NCBI RefSeq assembly: GCF_004770055.1
Contig: NZ_RQEP01000019.1
Location: 744,001-808,000, forward strand
DNA from: Leptospira semungkisensis
GTDB taxonomy: Bacteria > Spirochaetota > Leptospiria > Leptospirales > Leptospiraceae
Direction: 5' to 3'
Length of the DNA stretch: 64,000 nt
Shown here: piece after piece, positions 1-8,460 of the stretch
How positions within the stretch are numbered: the first letter of the stretch is position 1
How the letters are laid out: the number at the start of each line of letters is the position of its first letter
Notes under the pieces: generated by a model
Told to the model about the DNA's origin: nothing
The model's database searches: none
The model's input: the letters and a program-made list of their open reading frames with translations, nothing else
Translations under genes and position numbers: made by a program

Positions 1-370
1 TCTTCTTAATGACTTGGTTTGCAAGATAGGGTCTATTCACGACCAGACAATCGTAAGGGAAATCGATCTCATTCACATGGTTCAAGAAGATCAAATGTCC
101 TGTTTCTGGGACTTGGATCTCATTCTTGATGATGAGTTCCGTCTTTGTCATTTTGATCACGGCGCGTCCCCAAGTTTTAGAACCTTTTAAGAAGGCTTTG
201 TATTGCTTTTCCCTCTTTCCTAGAATCGCGTAGAAGATCCCGGCAACCATATTAGGAAAGGCCACCGTAAGGACCAATCTCAATGTTACAACATAGGTGC
301 GTAATACTAGGTTACGATACTTCTTGGAAAACCTGCCCAATCGGCTTTCCATAAACTTGAGTGGATTCAT
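1..370 (-). CDS. 1-acyl-sn-glycerol-3-phosphate acyltransferase family (PlsC-like), 3' part outside window
   Basis: Reads from an ATG at 370 leftward and runs off the window edge, so only the first 123 residues are visible. The acyltransferase HX4D box is present: H98 and D103 in NHVNEID, the catalytic charge relay of the PlsC/LPLAT family that moves a fatty acyl group onto lysophospholipid. A hydrophobic, basic N-terminal stretch (residues about 20-50) suits membrane association. No good ribosome site is seen before the ATG. The next gene (521-1636) is on the same strand but is separated by a terminator-like hairpin. The family is well supported; the exact substrate cannot be told from half a protein. 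Confidence 0.8.
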   Translation of the reverse strand, partial: MNPLKFMESRLGRFSKKYRNLVLRTYVVTLRLVLTVAFPNMVAGIFYAILGKREKQYKAFLKGSKTWGRAVIKMTKTELIIKNEIQVPETGHLIFLNHVNEIDFPYDCLVVNRPYLANQVIKK

Positions 371-483
371 GCTTACTATGCTTTACGAATCCCGTAGGCA
401 GGGAAAGCAAATTCTTGAGAGATGAATAGGAAGGAAGAGACTATAACTTACGACGTTCGCTTGCAAGTTTTGAGAAGAAATAA

Positions 484-508
484 GAACGCCGGTGAAACAC
501 CGGCGTCT
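484..508 (-). terminator. Hairpin terminator after the FcpA-like gene
   Basis: Arms CGCCGGTG and CACCGGCG (487-494 and 498-505) form a perfect 8-bp stem with a 3-nt loop, just past the stop of the minus-strand gene at 521. The following minus-strand bases are T-rich but not a pure T run. Confidence 0.7.
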
Positions 509-520
509 TGAAAATCTGTT

Positions 521-1636
521 TTATTTGTTGCTAGGTTGCTGCGCGTTTTGCTTCGCTTTCTTACTGCCTGGAGGGACTTTATCTCCCAGAAGTTTTTTAC
601 GAGTGTCTGCATCCCAACGAAGATAGAGTTTGTTATCGACCTCGTCGTCATAAACTCTTCCGAGGATATCCACTGCGTCTCTGCGATAATCATCCGGAAT
701 TCTCTTATCGAATATCGGACTCATCTTAGCATCCGCTCTTACCAAAGGGTTCGTAGAGAAATCGTAAGTGACTCCTTCTATAGAAACTACTTCTCCAGGA
801 GTGATCTCTCCCAATTCGTTTCTCACCTCTTCGGTCTTAGCATCGGATCTTTGCAGATAGTAATTATCATAAGGATACTTCAGCTTGAAGATGTTCATTG
901 CGTTGGATCTTGCATCCCTGCAAAGATTGATCGCTCCCAAATACATTTCGATGCGATGCTTTCTATGCTCAGGTTGAAGCTTCTGGTGTTTTTCCAAATG
1001 CTTTTCGATCTTGAGTGCGTTATTTCTAGCTTCCTTAGCTTCTCCTAAGAACTGATATCCTAGTTCCATATTCTTTTCGATGGTGTACTTATTCACCACG
1101 TAATGGAATTCTCTAGGATTGTACATCCTACGAGTGAATGGAGCCTCACGATTTTCTTTGATATCCGCACGAATATAACTAGTCTTTCCGTATTCGACAG
1201 AGATATCCACGAGCGCCTTGTCCATAGGGCTATTCGGATTCTTCTTCTCGATTGCGGTCTTTAAGATTTCTTCAGTACGCTCGACGTAAGCTTGGGACAT
1301 TTCTTCCAGAAGAAGTTCCATTCCCAACTGAGCCTCTAAGAATCTGCGATAGGAATTCACATGATTCCCTTCGAAGAAGTACAATAATCCTTCTTGGTAG
1401 AGTCTTTTTAGCTCCTTATATTTTATGAGTCTATCCCCATCTCCCTGTGCTTGGTTCTGGGCCCCACCTCCGGCTTGTTTTACATCGCCGGGATAATTTT
1501 TTACGATAGGCTCTATCGATCTCAAATAGGTTAATAACTCTATCCGCTTCTTATACGATTTCATAGACACGGCTTCGCCGTGTAATAGAGCGGGTGCGAC
1601 TAACATCGCAATCATGAAAACGAGAAGTTTCTTCAT
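521..1636 (-). CDS. Exported helical protein, candidate FcpA-like flagellar-sheath protein
   Basis: 371 residues with a clear signal peptide (basic start, hydrophobic core, cleavage near residue 20) and no lipobox, so probably periplasmic. Residues about 76-110 resemble a TPR-type helix pair, and the rest is rich in charged helix-forming residues with many Arg, Glu and Tyr; the C-terminal tail is Lys/Gln-rich. Its overall character (exported, all-helical, one TPR-like repeat, Leptospira context) recalls FcpA, which coats the periplasmic flagellum and gives it its coiled shape, but it is longer than the roughly 36 kDa usually quoted for FcpA. No motif proves the match. The alternative is a Leptospira-specific periplasmic protein of unknown role. 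It appears to be transcribed alone. Confidence 0.45.
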   Translation of the reverse strand: MKKLLVFMIAMLVAPALLHGEAVSMKSYKKRIELLTYLRSIEPIVKNYPGDVKQAGGGAQNQAQGDGDRLIKYKELKRLYQEGLLYFFEGNHVNSYRRFLEAQLGMELLLEEMSQAYVERTEEILKTAIEKKNPNSPMDKALVDISVEYGKTSYIRADIKENREAPFTRRMYNPREFHYVVNKYTIEKNMELGYQFLGEAKEARNNALKIEKHLEKHQKLQPEHRKHRIEMYLGAINLCRDARSNAMNIFKLKYPYDNYYLQRSDAKTEEVRNELGEITPGEVVSIEGVTYDFSTNPLVRADAKMSPIFDKRIPDDYRRDAVDILGRVYDDEVDNKLYLRWDADTRKKLLGDKVPPGSKKAKQNAQQPSNK

Positions 1637-1770
1637 TGGCGGACCTTTTCCTTAGCTTCTCCGTGCGGAGATCGGGTTCAACCCGAAAATCGTGCTTTTC
1701 TTCTTAGTCTATCGGTTAGAATACGGTGAGAATTGACGCTTCCGGATGCATTTTTCCGGAATTTCTTCCT

Positions 1771-2652
1771 ATGACAGCAACTGCATTAGCCCAAGGCAAA
1801 AAAATCTCCTTCCGAAACAAAGAAGATACCGTTTGTCCAATCTGCAACGAAGTGCACCAAAGGGAGAGCATGTTCCAGGGCGGGGGAAGGCTGATCGCAG
1901 GCAAGCTCACCCAGGAATTACGTCGCCTTTACGAGAAAAACAAGAAATTCGGACGGGTTTCGCCGAACGATTACGTTCTGAATGTTTGCCCTCGTTGTCT
2001 TTATACCAGTTTTCCTAAGGACTGGAGCAGCATGGATGCGGATGAACTCGCAAAACTCCGAGAGTCCGCAGAGGTCCGTCGCAAGAATATAGAGCTCATC
2101 ATGGGACCGGTCGACTTCTACCAAGAAAGAAACCTGATCCTCGGAGCCGCTTCCTATCTTTTAGCCATTGAATGTTACCAAAGCCGCAAGGTCACTGTGG
2201 CCCCTACTCCTAAAAAGGCAGTCTGTGCAGTGCGTGGCGCCTGGTACTTCGATGATGTGAATACCGAATTTCCGGGCATGGGTTACGATAAGGTACGGGA
2301 TCTTCTCTACCAAAAATCGGCAGGCTGGTACACGGATACAATGGAAATCATGCAGTCCGGATCCGAACCAGTGGATGCAGCTTCTTATCTATTGGGTCCT
2401 GATACGGACAAGAACTGGGGATTTGACGGAGTCATTTATCTTTCCGCTTATCTTACTATGAAGTTCAAGGAAGAATTGTCCACAGACCAAGCTTCTAAAT
2501 TGAATCTTCTCATTCGAGCAAAACGAACTCTTTCCAGATTGTATGGATCAGGAAAGGCTTCCAAGTCCAAACCTTCCGTCATTATCGATATGGCCAAAGA
2601 ACTCTACGATGAATATAATAAGATCATCGAAGAGATGGGCGGAGAAAAATAA
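1771..2652 (+). CDS. DUF2225 family protein with two CxxC pairs
   Basis: 293 residues from the ATG at 1771. An in-frame start 45 bases earlier is possible but adds a non-conserved peptide. Two cysteine pairs, CPIC (C22, C25) and CPRC (C73, C76), are spaced as for a zinc-binding site, which is the hallmark of DUF2225. The rest is helical and ends in a long amphipathic segment. No signal peptide, so cytoplasmic. The molecular role of the family is unknown. It lies 77 bases upstream of truA on the same strand and may be co-transcribed. Confidence 0.75.
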   Translation: MTATALAQGKKISFRNKEDTVCPICNEVHQRESMFQGGGRLIAGKLTQELRRLYEKNKKFGRVSPNDYVLNVCPRCLYTSFPKDWSSMDADELAKLRESAEVRRKNIELIMGPVDFYQERNLILGAASYLLAIECYQSRKVTVAPTPKKAVCAVRGAWYFDDVNTEFPGMGYDKVRDLLYQKSAGWYTDTMEIMQSGSEPVDAASYLLGPDTDKNWGFDGVIYLSAYLTMKFKEELSTDQASKLNLLIRAKRTLSRLYGSGKASKSKPSVIIDMAKELYDEYNKIIEEMGGEK

Positions 2653-2729
2653 GCATTCGCTTTTTTGAATATTCTTCCGTTTGTGCCTTCTTTATTTGGA
2701 ATCTCTAATACGAAATCGTTCCCTGCCCT

Positions 2730-3557
2730 ATGACGGAAGATCCTAGAAATTACGCCTTACTCATCGAGTTCGACGGCGGCTGTTTCTTCGGCTACCAAAG
2801 CCAAAAACAGTCTCCGACCGTTCAGGAAGAAATCGAAAAGGCACTCTTAGTTCTTCTTAAAAAATCTGTTCGCATCTGGGGAGCAGGAAGAACGGACACA
2901 GGAGTTCATGCTCGGGGAATGATCGTGAACTTTAAAACGGATTTTCCAATCGAGAATCTCTCCAAGTTCCTTCTAGGAATGAACGCACTCACCGACCGGG
3001 GTCTGTCCATCTTAGGAATCACTGAAGTTCCTTTCGAATTCAACTCCCAATTCTCCTGCAGCGCAAGGGAATATGAGTACCTACTTATTAACGCAAGGTT
3101 CCCACGTCCTATCTGGAAAAACCGCGCTTTTTGGTACCAACATCGGATTGACGTTTCTCGCTTAAGGGAAGAACTGGAACTACTAAAGGGAGAACACGAC
3201 TTCAGAAGCCTCGCAAAAGCGACTTCTATGCGGAACCGTAGGACAACTACCAGGGTCATTTACGATGCAAGCGTGATCGAAAGCCAAGAGGAACCTGGGC
3301 TTCTTAGGTTGAGGATCAAGGCCAACGGTTTTCTACATAATATGGTCCGCATTTTGACCGGGACCCTTTTTGAAATTGCCATTGAGAAGCGCAAAGAGAC
3401 GAATATATTGAAAATACTTTCCTCCAAAGACAGAACAATCGCCGGTATCACTCTGCCTCCTTATGGATTGTATTTCTTACGAGCCTATTACGATTCCTAT
3501 CCTCAAATCGATCGTCTCTATAAGGAAAGGAACGAATTCGAGGGAGTACCTCGATGA
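2730..3557 (+). CDS. truA: tRNA pseudouridine(38-40) synthase TruA
   Basis: 275 residues, normal length for TruA. The catalytic motif GAGRTDTGVHA is present with the nucleophilic aspartate at D56, and an FDGGCFFGYQ-type start segment typical of the family precedes it. The enzyme isomerises uridines at positions 38-40 of the tRNA anticodon arm. The stop overlaps the start of the next gene in an ATGA arrangement, so truA is translationally coupled to an outer-membrane protein gene, an odd pairing that probably reflects shared transcription only. Confidence 0.95.
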   Translation: MTEDPRNYALLIEFDGGCFFGYQSQKQSPTVQEEIEKALLVLLKKSVRIWGAGRTDTGVHARGMIVNFKTDFPIENLSKFLLGMNALTDRGLSILGITEVPFEFNSQFSCSAREYEYLLINARFPRPIWKNRAFWYQHRIDVSRLREELELLKGEHDFRSLAKATSMRNRRTTTRVIYDASVIESQEEPGLLRLRIKANGFLHNMVRILTGTLFEIAIEKRKETNILKILSSKDRTIAGITLPPYGLYFLRAYYDSYPQIDRLYKERNEFEGVPR

Positions 3558-4399
3558 AACGTTTCCTTCCCCTCACCTTCTTATTTTTGCCTTGGACGGC
3601 TATCTTCTCAGTTCCTACGGAATTGGATCAGAAAACCGTAAAGTATCTGGGAGGCAATAAGATAGATGGACCCATGGATTACTTGAAGATGGGAAATAGC
3701 TTCAAGAACGGTGAACTAATTGTCCTAGCACAGGGCGGTGGAGGTGGAGGAAATCTGCCTTCTTCCGGTCTATCTCGTACTGAGAAAAAAGAAAAAACGG
3801 ATGATGAGGACGAAGAAGCCCTCGAAGAGGAATCCGCTCCTACTTTCTACGATAACCGAAAACCGGAACTTGGTTTTTGGATCGGTGCCTCGAATCCATT
3901 TCCGGGTTCCGCTGCCCAAGAAGTCTTGAATACAACTTTGGGCGGAGGATTATTCTTTCGAGTTCCTTGGCCTTGGCTCTTCTATCTTGAGTTCGGTTCT
4001 TCTTATTCTAATTATCTTTCTAGATCAGAGAGAGCACTTACCACAATTCCAGTTTACGGTGCTCTCGTTTACAAGATCCCGATCGAACTTCCGATCTCGT
4101 TCATGGCCAAGGCGGGAATGGGAGAAGCATACGTTGTGGCAAGACCTGCCAATACGTCTCGTTGGGACCACATGATGTATGCTGGCTTTGAGGCGAGTTT
4201 TATTGCCGGAAAGAAAATTCGAATTGGTGTCCGAGTAGACTATAATAAAATTTATGAATCCGACTTGAATGCTCCTGCAGGTACCAAGTATCCTTATGTG
4301 GGTCCAACCGTAGAATCCAGGTTAAACGATCCTTATTATTATAAAACGGTAAATACTGAGTTCTTTCATTTTGGTTTGATGGTGAGTGTATTCTTATGA
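3554..4399 (+). CDS. Predicted outer-membrane beta-barrel protein
   Basis: 281 residues. A signal peptide covers about residues 1-19. A glycine run and then a strongly acidic linker (about residues 60-95) precede a C-terminal region made of alternating hydrophobic/aromatic strands with Tyr- and Gly-rich turns. The protein ends in a hydrophobic strand, as outer-membrane barrels do. It overlaps truA upstream and the lipoprotein gene downstream, both by 4 bases, so the three form one translational unit. No known family was recognised; a small OmpA/OprF-like barrel is the best structural guess. Confidence 0.6.
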   Translation: MKRFLPLTFLFLPWTAIFSVPTELDQKTVKYLGGNKIDGPMDYLKMGNSFKNGELIVLAQGGGGGGNLPSSGLSRTEKKEKTDDEDEEALEEESAPTFYDNRKPELGFWIGASNPFPGSAAQEVLNTTLGGGLFFRVPWPWLFYLEFGSSYSNYLSRSERALTTIPVYGALVYKIPIELPISFMAKAGMGEAYVVARPANTSRWDHMMYAGFEASFIAGKKIRIGVRVDYNKIYESDLNAPAGTKYPYVGPTVESRLNDPYYYKTVNTEFFHFGLMVSVFL

Positions 4400-5667
4400 A
4401 GCAAAAGAGTCTGAAACTTCTATTCTTGTATCTCCTCACTATCGCTTACGGGGCGAATTGCAAAGTAGGCCATTGGATGGGAAATGCCACCAGCGATCCT
4501 GTGGTCAGTACCTTATTCAATACAAGAATGCTTTTACTGATGAAAGGAACTTATGCTACGGATAATCCTTTGGATTTCACGGAGTATAATAATGGGACAG
4601 GTACTTTTTATAAGGATCCTTCCGGAGATCCAGCGTTCAATTTGGCTGGTCTTCCAAAGGCGTATAACTTACCTATCTATATCGATATAGGTGAGGTGCG
4701 TATCTCCTCCAAACTACAAGAAGGAGTGGGAGGCCTCTCTCAGATCCGAACTGCTGCACAAGCAAAGGCATTCTGGAATTATATCGCACCCAACCGAGAG
4801 GTGTTCTGTACTCAGCCTTATACATTGAACTCCAATACCTGTAGCCAGCAGAATGGGATCTATAAAATGATCCAATTCCTAAATGGAGAAGGAGCCGAGT
4901 ATCCTTCTAACGATCCGACTGCAGGAACAAGCGACGGGCAGCCGAGCCAGTATTATTATACAGGAACATATATCCGAAATCTAGTCACTGTTTGGGGAAA
5001 TTCTCCAGGGGTGACTCTTTCCACTGTAACCTTCTTCGATAACTATGGGATCAACGGATTCAATATTGTGCCTAGATTAGCGTATCCTGCTGGCACAGTA
5101 GATAAGTCCACCTATCCTTTGATCTTTCCTCTTTTGTATTCCATGCAAACTGGAGAGGCAGATATGGATTTCAAGCCTGGATATGAGCCTTATATCTTCG
5201 AAGTAAGAATGAACCTTAAGGAAAACTTAATGATCCATTCCATCGCTGCAACGGATGGATCGAATGCTGCAACTCTAATCTCCATCAGCGACTGGCATAC
5301 GAATCACGCAGGCCAATCCGATATAGGAGGAGGACTTTTATCTAGATCCAGAACAATTTATCCGAGCAGCGCCTCTTCTTTGGAAGTCACGAACGGAACA
5401 GGAAGTTTAACTCATTATCTTGCGATCTATCGAGCTGCGGAACCTCATGCAGATCTTCTCAAAAAACTTCCTTTGATCGCTTCTCCTGCGAGGAACGGAG
5501 TGGTTAAATTCAAATATATCAATCCAGGATTGCATACAATGTATTGCTTGGCGGATACAGCCTATGTGGACGGATTTCCGGACACTATCGTCGGAACTCC
5601 CCTCACATTCTCTGCTCCGGAAAACGGAAATATGGGAACGATTTCTCTTACTTATTCCTGCCCTTGA
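4396..5667 (+). CDS. Putative lipoprotein of unknown function
   Basis: 423 residues. The N-terminus is a basic, hydrophobic leader with a candidate lipobox ending at cysteine 23 (AYGANC), which fits the relaxed Leptospira lipobox. The mature part is rich in Gly, Ser, Thr, Asn and Tyr and looks beta-rich, with a few cysteines that could form disulphides. No catalytic motif is recognised. It overlaps the upstream barrel gene by 4 bases and is followed by a strong terminator, so it is the last gene of the truA transcript. The two envelope proteins may act together at the outer membrane; this is inference from gene order. Confidence 0.55.
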   Translation: MKQKSLKLLFLYLLTIAYGANCKVGHWMGNATSDPVVSTLFNTRMLLLMKGTYATDNPLDFTEYNNGTGTFYKDPSGDPAFNLAGLPKAYNLPIYIDIGEVRISSKLQEGVGGLSQIRTAAQAKAFWNYIAPNREVFCTQPYTLNSNTCSQQNGIYKMIQFLNGEGAEYPSNDPTAGTSDGQPSQYYYTGTYIRNLVTVWGNSPGVTLSTVTFFDNYGINGFNIVPRLAYPAGTVDKSTYPLIFPLLYSMQTGEADMDFKPGYEPYIFEVRMNLKENLMIHSIAATDGSNAATLISISDWHTNHAGQSDIGGGLLSRSRTIYPSSASSLEVTNGTGSLTHYLAIYRAAEPHADLLKKLPLIASPARNGVVKFKYINPGLHTMYCLADTAYVDGFPDTIVGTPLTFSAPENGNMGTISLTYSCP

Positions 5668-5692
5668 TATCCGATTGAATGATTTCTTTATA

Positions 5693-5723
5693 AAAAAGGC
5701 CGAGTTTCATACTCGGCCTTTTT
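5693..5723. terminator. Bidirectional rho-independent terminator
   Basis: Perfect 13-bp stem (AAAAAGGCCGAGT / ACTCGGCCTTTTT) with a 5-base loop between two convergent genes (stop at 5667 on plus, stop at 5756 on minus). A-run and T-run on opposite sides let it serve both strands. Confidence 0.9.
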
Positions 5724-5755
5724 GTTTTACATTCTGCTTTTTGAATATTAGGCTT

Positions 5756-6748
5756 TCATTTTCCTAATATTTCTTCTTGGCGTCCCATGAGTCGAACGGA
5801 CAGTCTAGGTCCGATCTCTTGGACGATACGAGAAGCAACGTAATTTCCCCATTTAGCGGATCTTTCAGCAGTGAATCCGTGAGTGAGACCATACAATACT
5901 CCGGCTGCAAAGCAATCCCCTGCACCGGTAGTATCCAATAACTTCTCTACGGAAAAACCGCTTACATGTTTGATTTCCCCTTTTTCAACGGCAAAGGCGC
6001 CATTGGATCCGTCGGTCATCATCACATGATTGCAAAGAGAGGACACAAATTTCAAAGCGTCTTCTTTGGAAGAAGTTCCTGCAAGGGCTTTCGCCTCTTC
6101 TGCATTACAAAAAACTAAATCGCAATATTCTTTCGTTAATCGAATGAAATCTTCTCTCGAACGATTCACACAGAAAGGATCGCTATAAGTGAAAGCTACT
6201 TTGACTCCGGCCTTTTTGGATTCTTCCATAGTAAGAACGCATGCTTCTTTGGTAGAAGGTCCGTCCCAAAGATATCCTTCTACATAACTATAAGAAGAAG
6301 CCTTTAATTTCTCAAGATCCAAGTCATGTTTAGTCAGAGTAGTAGAAATCCCTAAGTGAGTGAGCATGGTTCTCTCAGCGTCTGGAGTAGTGAGAACGAC
6401 ACAAGTCCCTGTATGTCCGTCGTTGGAAGGTTTTACTTCGAAGAGGATTCCTGCCTTCTCCATGTCTTGCTTATAGAATTCTCCATAAGTATCCTCGGTG
6501 ACTTTTCCGGTATACGTTCCAGTCCCGCCCGAATTCGCAAGAGCGATCATTGTATTCGCAGCACTTCCTCCGGATCTAAGTTCCTTCTTATGACTGTCCA
6601 GAGCGGTTAATACTTTTCCTTGTGCCTCCGCATCTACCAGGGTCATCACACCCTTGGTCCAGCCCAACTTAGTTAAGAAAGCTTCTTCTGTCGGGACCAA
6701 TATGTCCACAAGCGCGTTCCCGATCCCGAATACATCGTAATGTTTCAT
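5756..6748 (-). CDS. PfkB-family sugar kinase, probably adenosine kinase
   Basis: 330 residues, normal for the ribokinase/PfkB family. The substrate-side glycine motif GGSAAN (60-65) and the ATP-site signature DTTGAGDCFAAG are both present, with the catalytic base at D278. In Leptospira, homologues of this length and with this opening sequence are usually called adenosine kinase, which makes AMP from adenosine, but the substrate cannot be fixed from motifs alone. GGAG lies close before the ATG. It is 46 bases downstream of prmA and may be part of that operon. Confidence 0.8.
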   Translation of the reverse strand: MKHYDVFGIGNALVDILVPTEEAFLTKLGWTKGVMTLVDAEAQGKVLTALDSHKKELRSGGSAANTMIALANSGGTGTYTGKVTEDTYGEFYKQDMEKAGILFEVKPSNDGHTGTCVVLTTPDAERTMLTHLGISTTLTKHDLDLEKLKASSYSYVEGYLWDGPSTKEACVLTMEESKKAGVKVAFTYSDPFCVNRSREDFIRLTKEYCDLVFCNAEEAKALAGTSSKEDALKFVSSLCNHVMMTDGSNGAFAVEKGEIKHVSGFSVEKLLDTTGAGDCFAAGVLYGLTHGFTAERSAKWGNYVASRIVQEIGPRLSVRLMGRQEEILGK

Positions 6749-6793
6749 TTTTTCTCCGTAATTTTCTATTAGGATTTTTTAATATTTAAATCT

Positions 6794-7699
6794 TTAGCGG
6801 ATCCACTCTATGAGTTCCCAACCGTTCTTAGAATCCTCATATACGAGTTTTCCTCCGACTTCCGTTTTCAGGAGTTCCAGGAATTCTTCCTTTCTCTCCG
6901 TAATCACTCCGCTAAATAAATAATGCTTTGTTTTCAATGCCGCGATCCGGTCCATATTCGCTCTTAAGACAGCGAAAGTGATATTGGCCACACAAAGATC
7001 GTATTCCTCTTCCTTGATTAAAGGATGATCGAAGCCGCCCTCTTCTACTTGTAAGAGATCATTTGTAATCTCGTTCTCATCTCGATTGAATACCGAAGAG
7101 CGGACAGCATTTGGATCTATATCTACTGCAATGATCTTGGAAGTCCCGAGTTTTGCTGCTGCAACTGATAATATTCCGGAGCCGGCTCCTATATCCGCAA
7201 CCTTCTTTCCTTGCAATGAAAGAGAACCCAATCGGGAAAGAACGAGTCGAGTCGTTTCGTGATGTCCAGTACCAAAGGCTAGGCCAGGATTGATATACAC
7301 CGGAATGGAATCCTTTCGTTCGGGGACTTTGTTTTTTTCCCAGTCTTCCTTCTCCCAAGTAGGGACCACCCAAAAGACTCCGACAGAAAACGGCTTATAA
7401 AATTCTTTATATGCCTCTTCGTATTCCTTGGTCTCTATCCAGCGAGCTTCCGCAAATGAATTCTCTGCTGCTACTGTCTGTAGATAGATCCATATCTTTG
7501 CTTCGGAAGCAGTATCTTCTTCTGCCAGATAAACACGGATTGGAGTATTGTCCGAGATGATTTCTTCTCCCGGTTTTCGAGGTTCCTCTCTGTCAAACAG
7601 GATTTCGTAATATCCTGCGACCTGCCATTCATCTAATAAGGCGGAGAAATCTTCCGCAAAGTCTTTGGGTATAGATACCTTGATCTCTCTGTATCTCAA
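6794..7699 (-). CDS. prmA: Ribosomal protein L11 methyltransferase PrmA
   Basis: 301 residues. The family signature NPGLAFGTGHHETT (about 137-150) and the SAM-binding motif VADIGAGSG (167-175) are both clear. The enzyme trimethylates lysines and the N-terminus of ribosomal protein L11 in the cytoplasm. The start is TTG at 7699, overlapping the stop of the upstream PrsW gene as TTGA; no ATG fits the conserved N-terminus. The position usually written NILA is NITF here, a mild variant. It belongs to a three-gene overlapping operon. Confidence 0.9.
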   Translation of the reverse strand: MRYREIKVSIPKDFAEDFSALLDEWQVAGYYEILFDREEPRKPGEEIISDNTPIRVYLAEEDTASEAKIWIYLQTVAAENSFAEARWIETKEYEEAYKEFYKPFSVGVFWVVPTWEKEDWEKNKVPERKDSIPVYINPGLAFGTGHHETTRLVLSRLGSLSLQGKKVADIGAGSGILSVAAAKLGTSKIIAVDIDPNAVRSSVFNRDENEITNDLLQVEEGGFDHPLIKEEEYDLCVANITFAVLRANMDRIAALKTKHYLFSGVITERKEEFLELLKTEVGGKLVYEDSKNGWELIEWIR

Positions 7700-8460
7700 C
7701 GGATTATCTCAGGCAAGCTGGGTTTCAATATTTCTTCCTCAGGAATAGAAGTCTCTGAAGCTTCTAAAATATATTTACGACGATCCTTCACGATCCAAAC
7801 CCAAATCCCGACAAATAATGCCATAGCGATCCAGACGCCGAACCTTCCGCTTGGGAATACGAAGAAGTCGAATAATCCGTGTTGGGCCACCGCGAGAAGA
7901 AATCCTTTCAGTATATACAGGATTTTTTCTCCGTAAGGTTTATAATTGCTTTTGATCAGAAAGAGTGCGAAACAAAGGTTCACGAGCAAATGTGCATTCG
8001 AAGATTTTAATGTTCTTACTATAAATGTGGGAACTCTGTCTTGCTCGTTTGCGGACATGATATATTGGTAATTCTCGATTCCTGCAAAACCGAGTGCAAC
8101 GAAACCACCAATGATAAATGTCTCCGGCAAAAATGTCATAGTATGTCTGTCAAAAGAGATCAGCAATGCAAGGATCAGTATCAGAATGGATTTGCAGAGT
8201 TCTTCCATCATTCCTGCCTTGATGAATGCCAAAAAAACGGTTTGAGAGAGTATGGACTTGCTCACCTTAGCCGTCACGGAAGAAGTCTCGGGCCAGAGAA
8301 AGGCGCTCAATTTTAAGACCAATTCAGTAGAGATCCAACCAAGCACTAAGGAAAAAATAATGGCGACAAACAATCGAGTTTGGTTCGTTTTAGGATGAGT
8401 ATAAACTAGAAAGAAGGCCCAAGGAAGAATACTCAAGACAGCAAGAAGACCTATATTCAT
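7696..8460 (-). CDS. PrsW-family intramembrane protease-like protein
   Basis: 254 residues with about seven hydrophobic segments. The three PrsW/Abi-type motifs are intact: EExxK (E86, E87, K90), FxxxE (F125, E129) and HxxxD (H194, D198). Family members are glutamic-type intramembrane proteases; PrsW cleaves the anti-sigma factor RsiW in Bacillus. Overlaps both neighbours by 4 bases (ATGA with the upstream TonB-like gene, TTGA with prmA). The substrate here is unknown. The upstream membrane protein is a natural candidate partner, which is inference from coupling only. Confidence 0.85.
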   Translation of the reverse strand: MNIGLLAVLSILPWAFFLVYTHPKTNQTRLFVAIIFSLVLGWISTELVLKLSAFLWPETSSVTAKVSKSILSQTVFLAFIKAGMMEELCKSILILILALLISFDRHTMTFLPETFIIGGFVALGFAGIENYQYIMSANEQDRVPTFIVRTLKSSNAHLLVNLCFALFLIKSNYKPYGEKILYILKGFLLAVAQHGLFDFFVFPSGRFGVWIAMALFVGIWVWIVKDRRKYILEASETSIPEEEILKPSLPEIIR

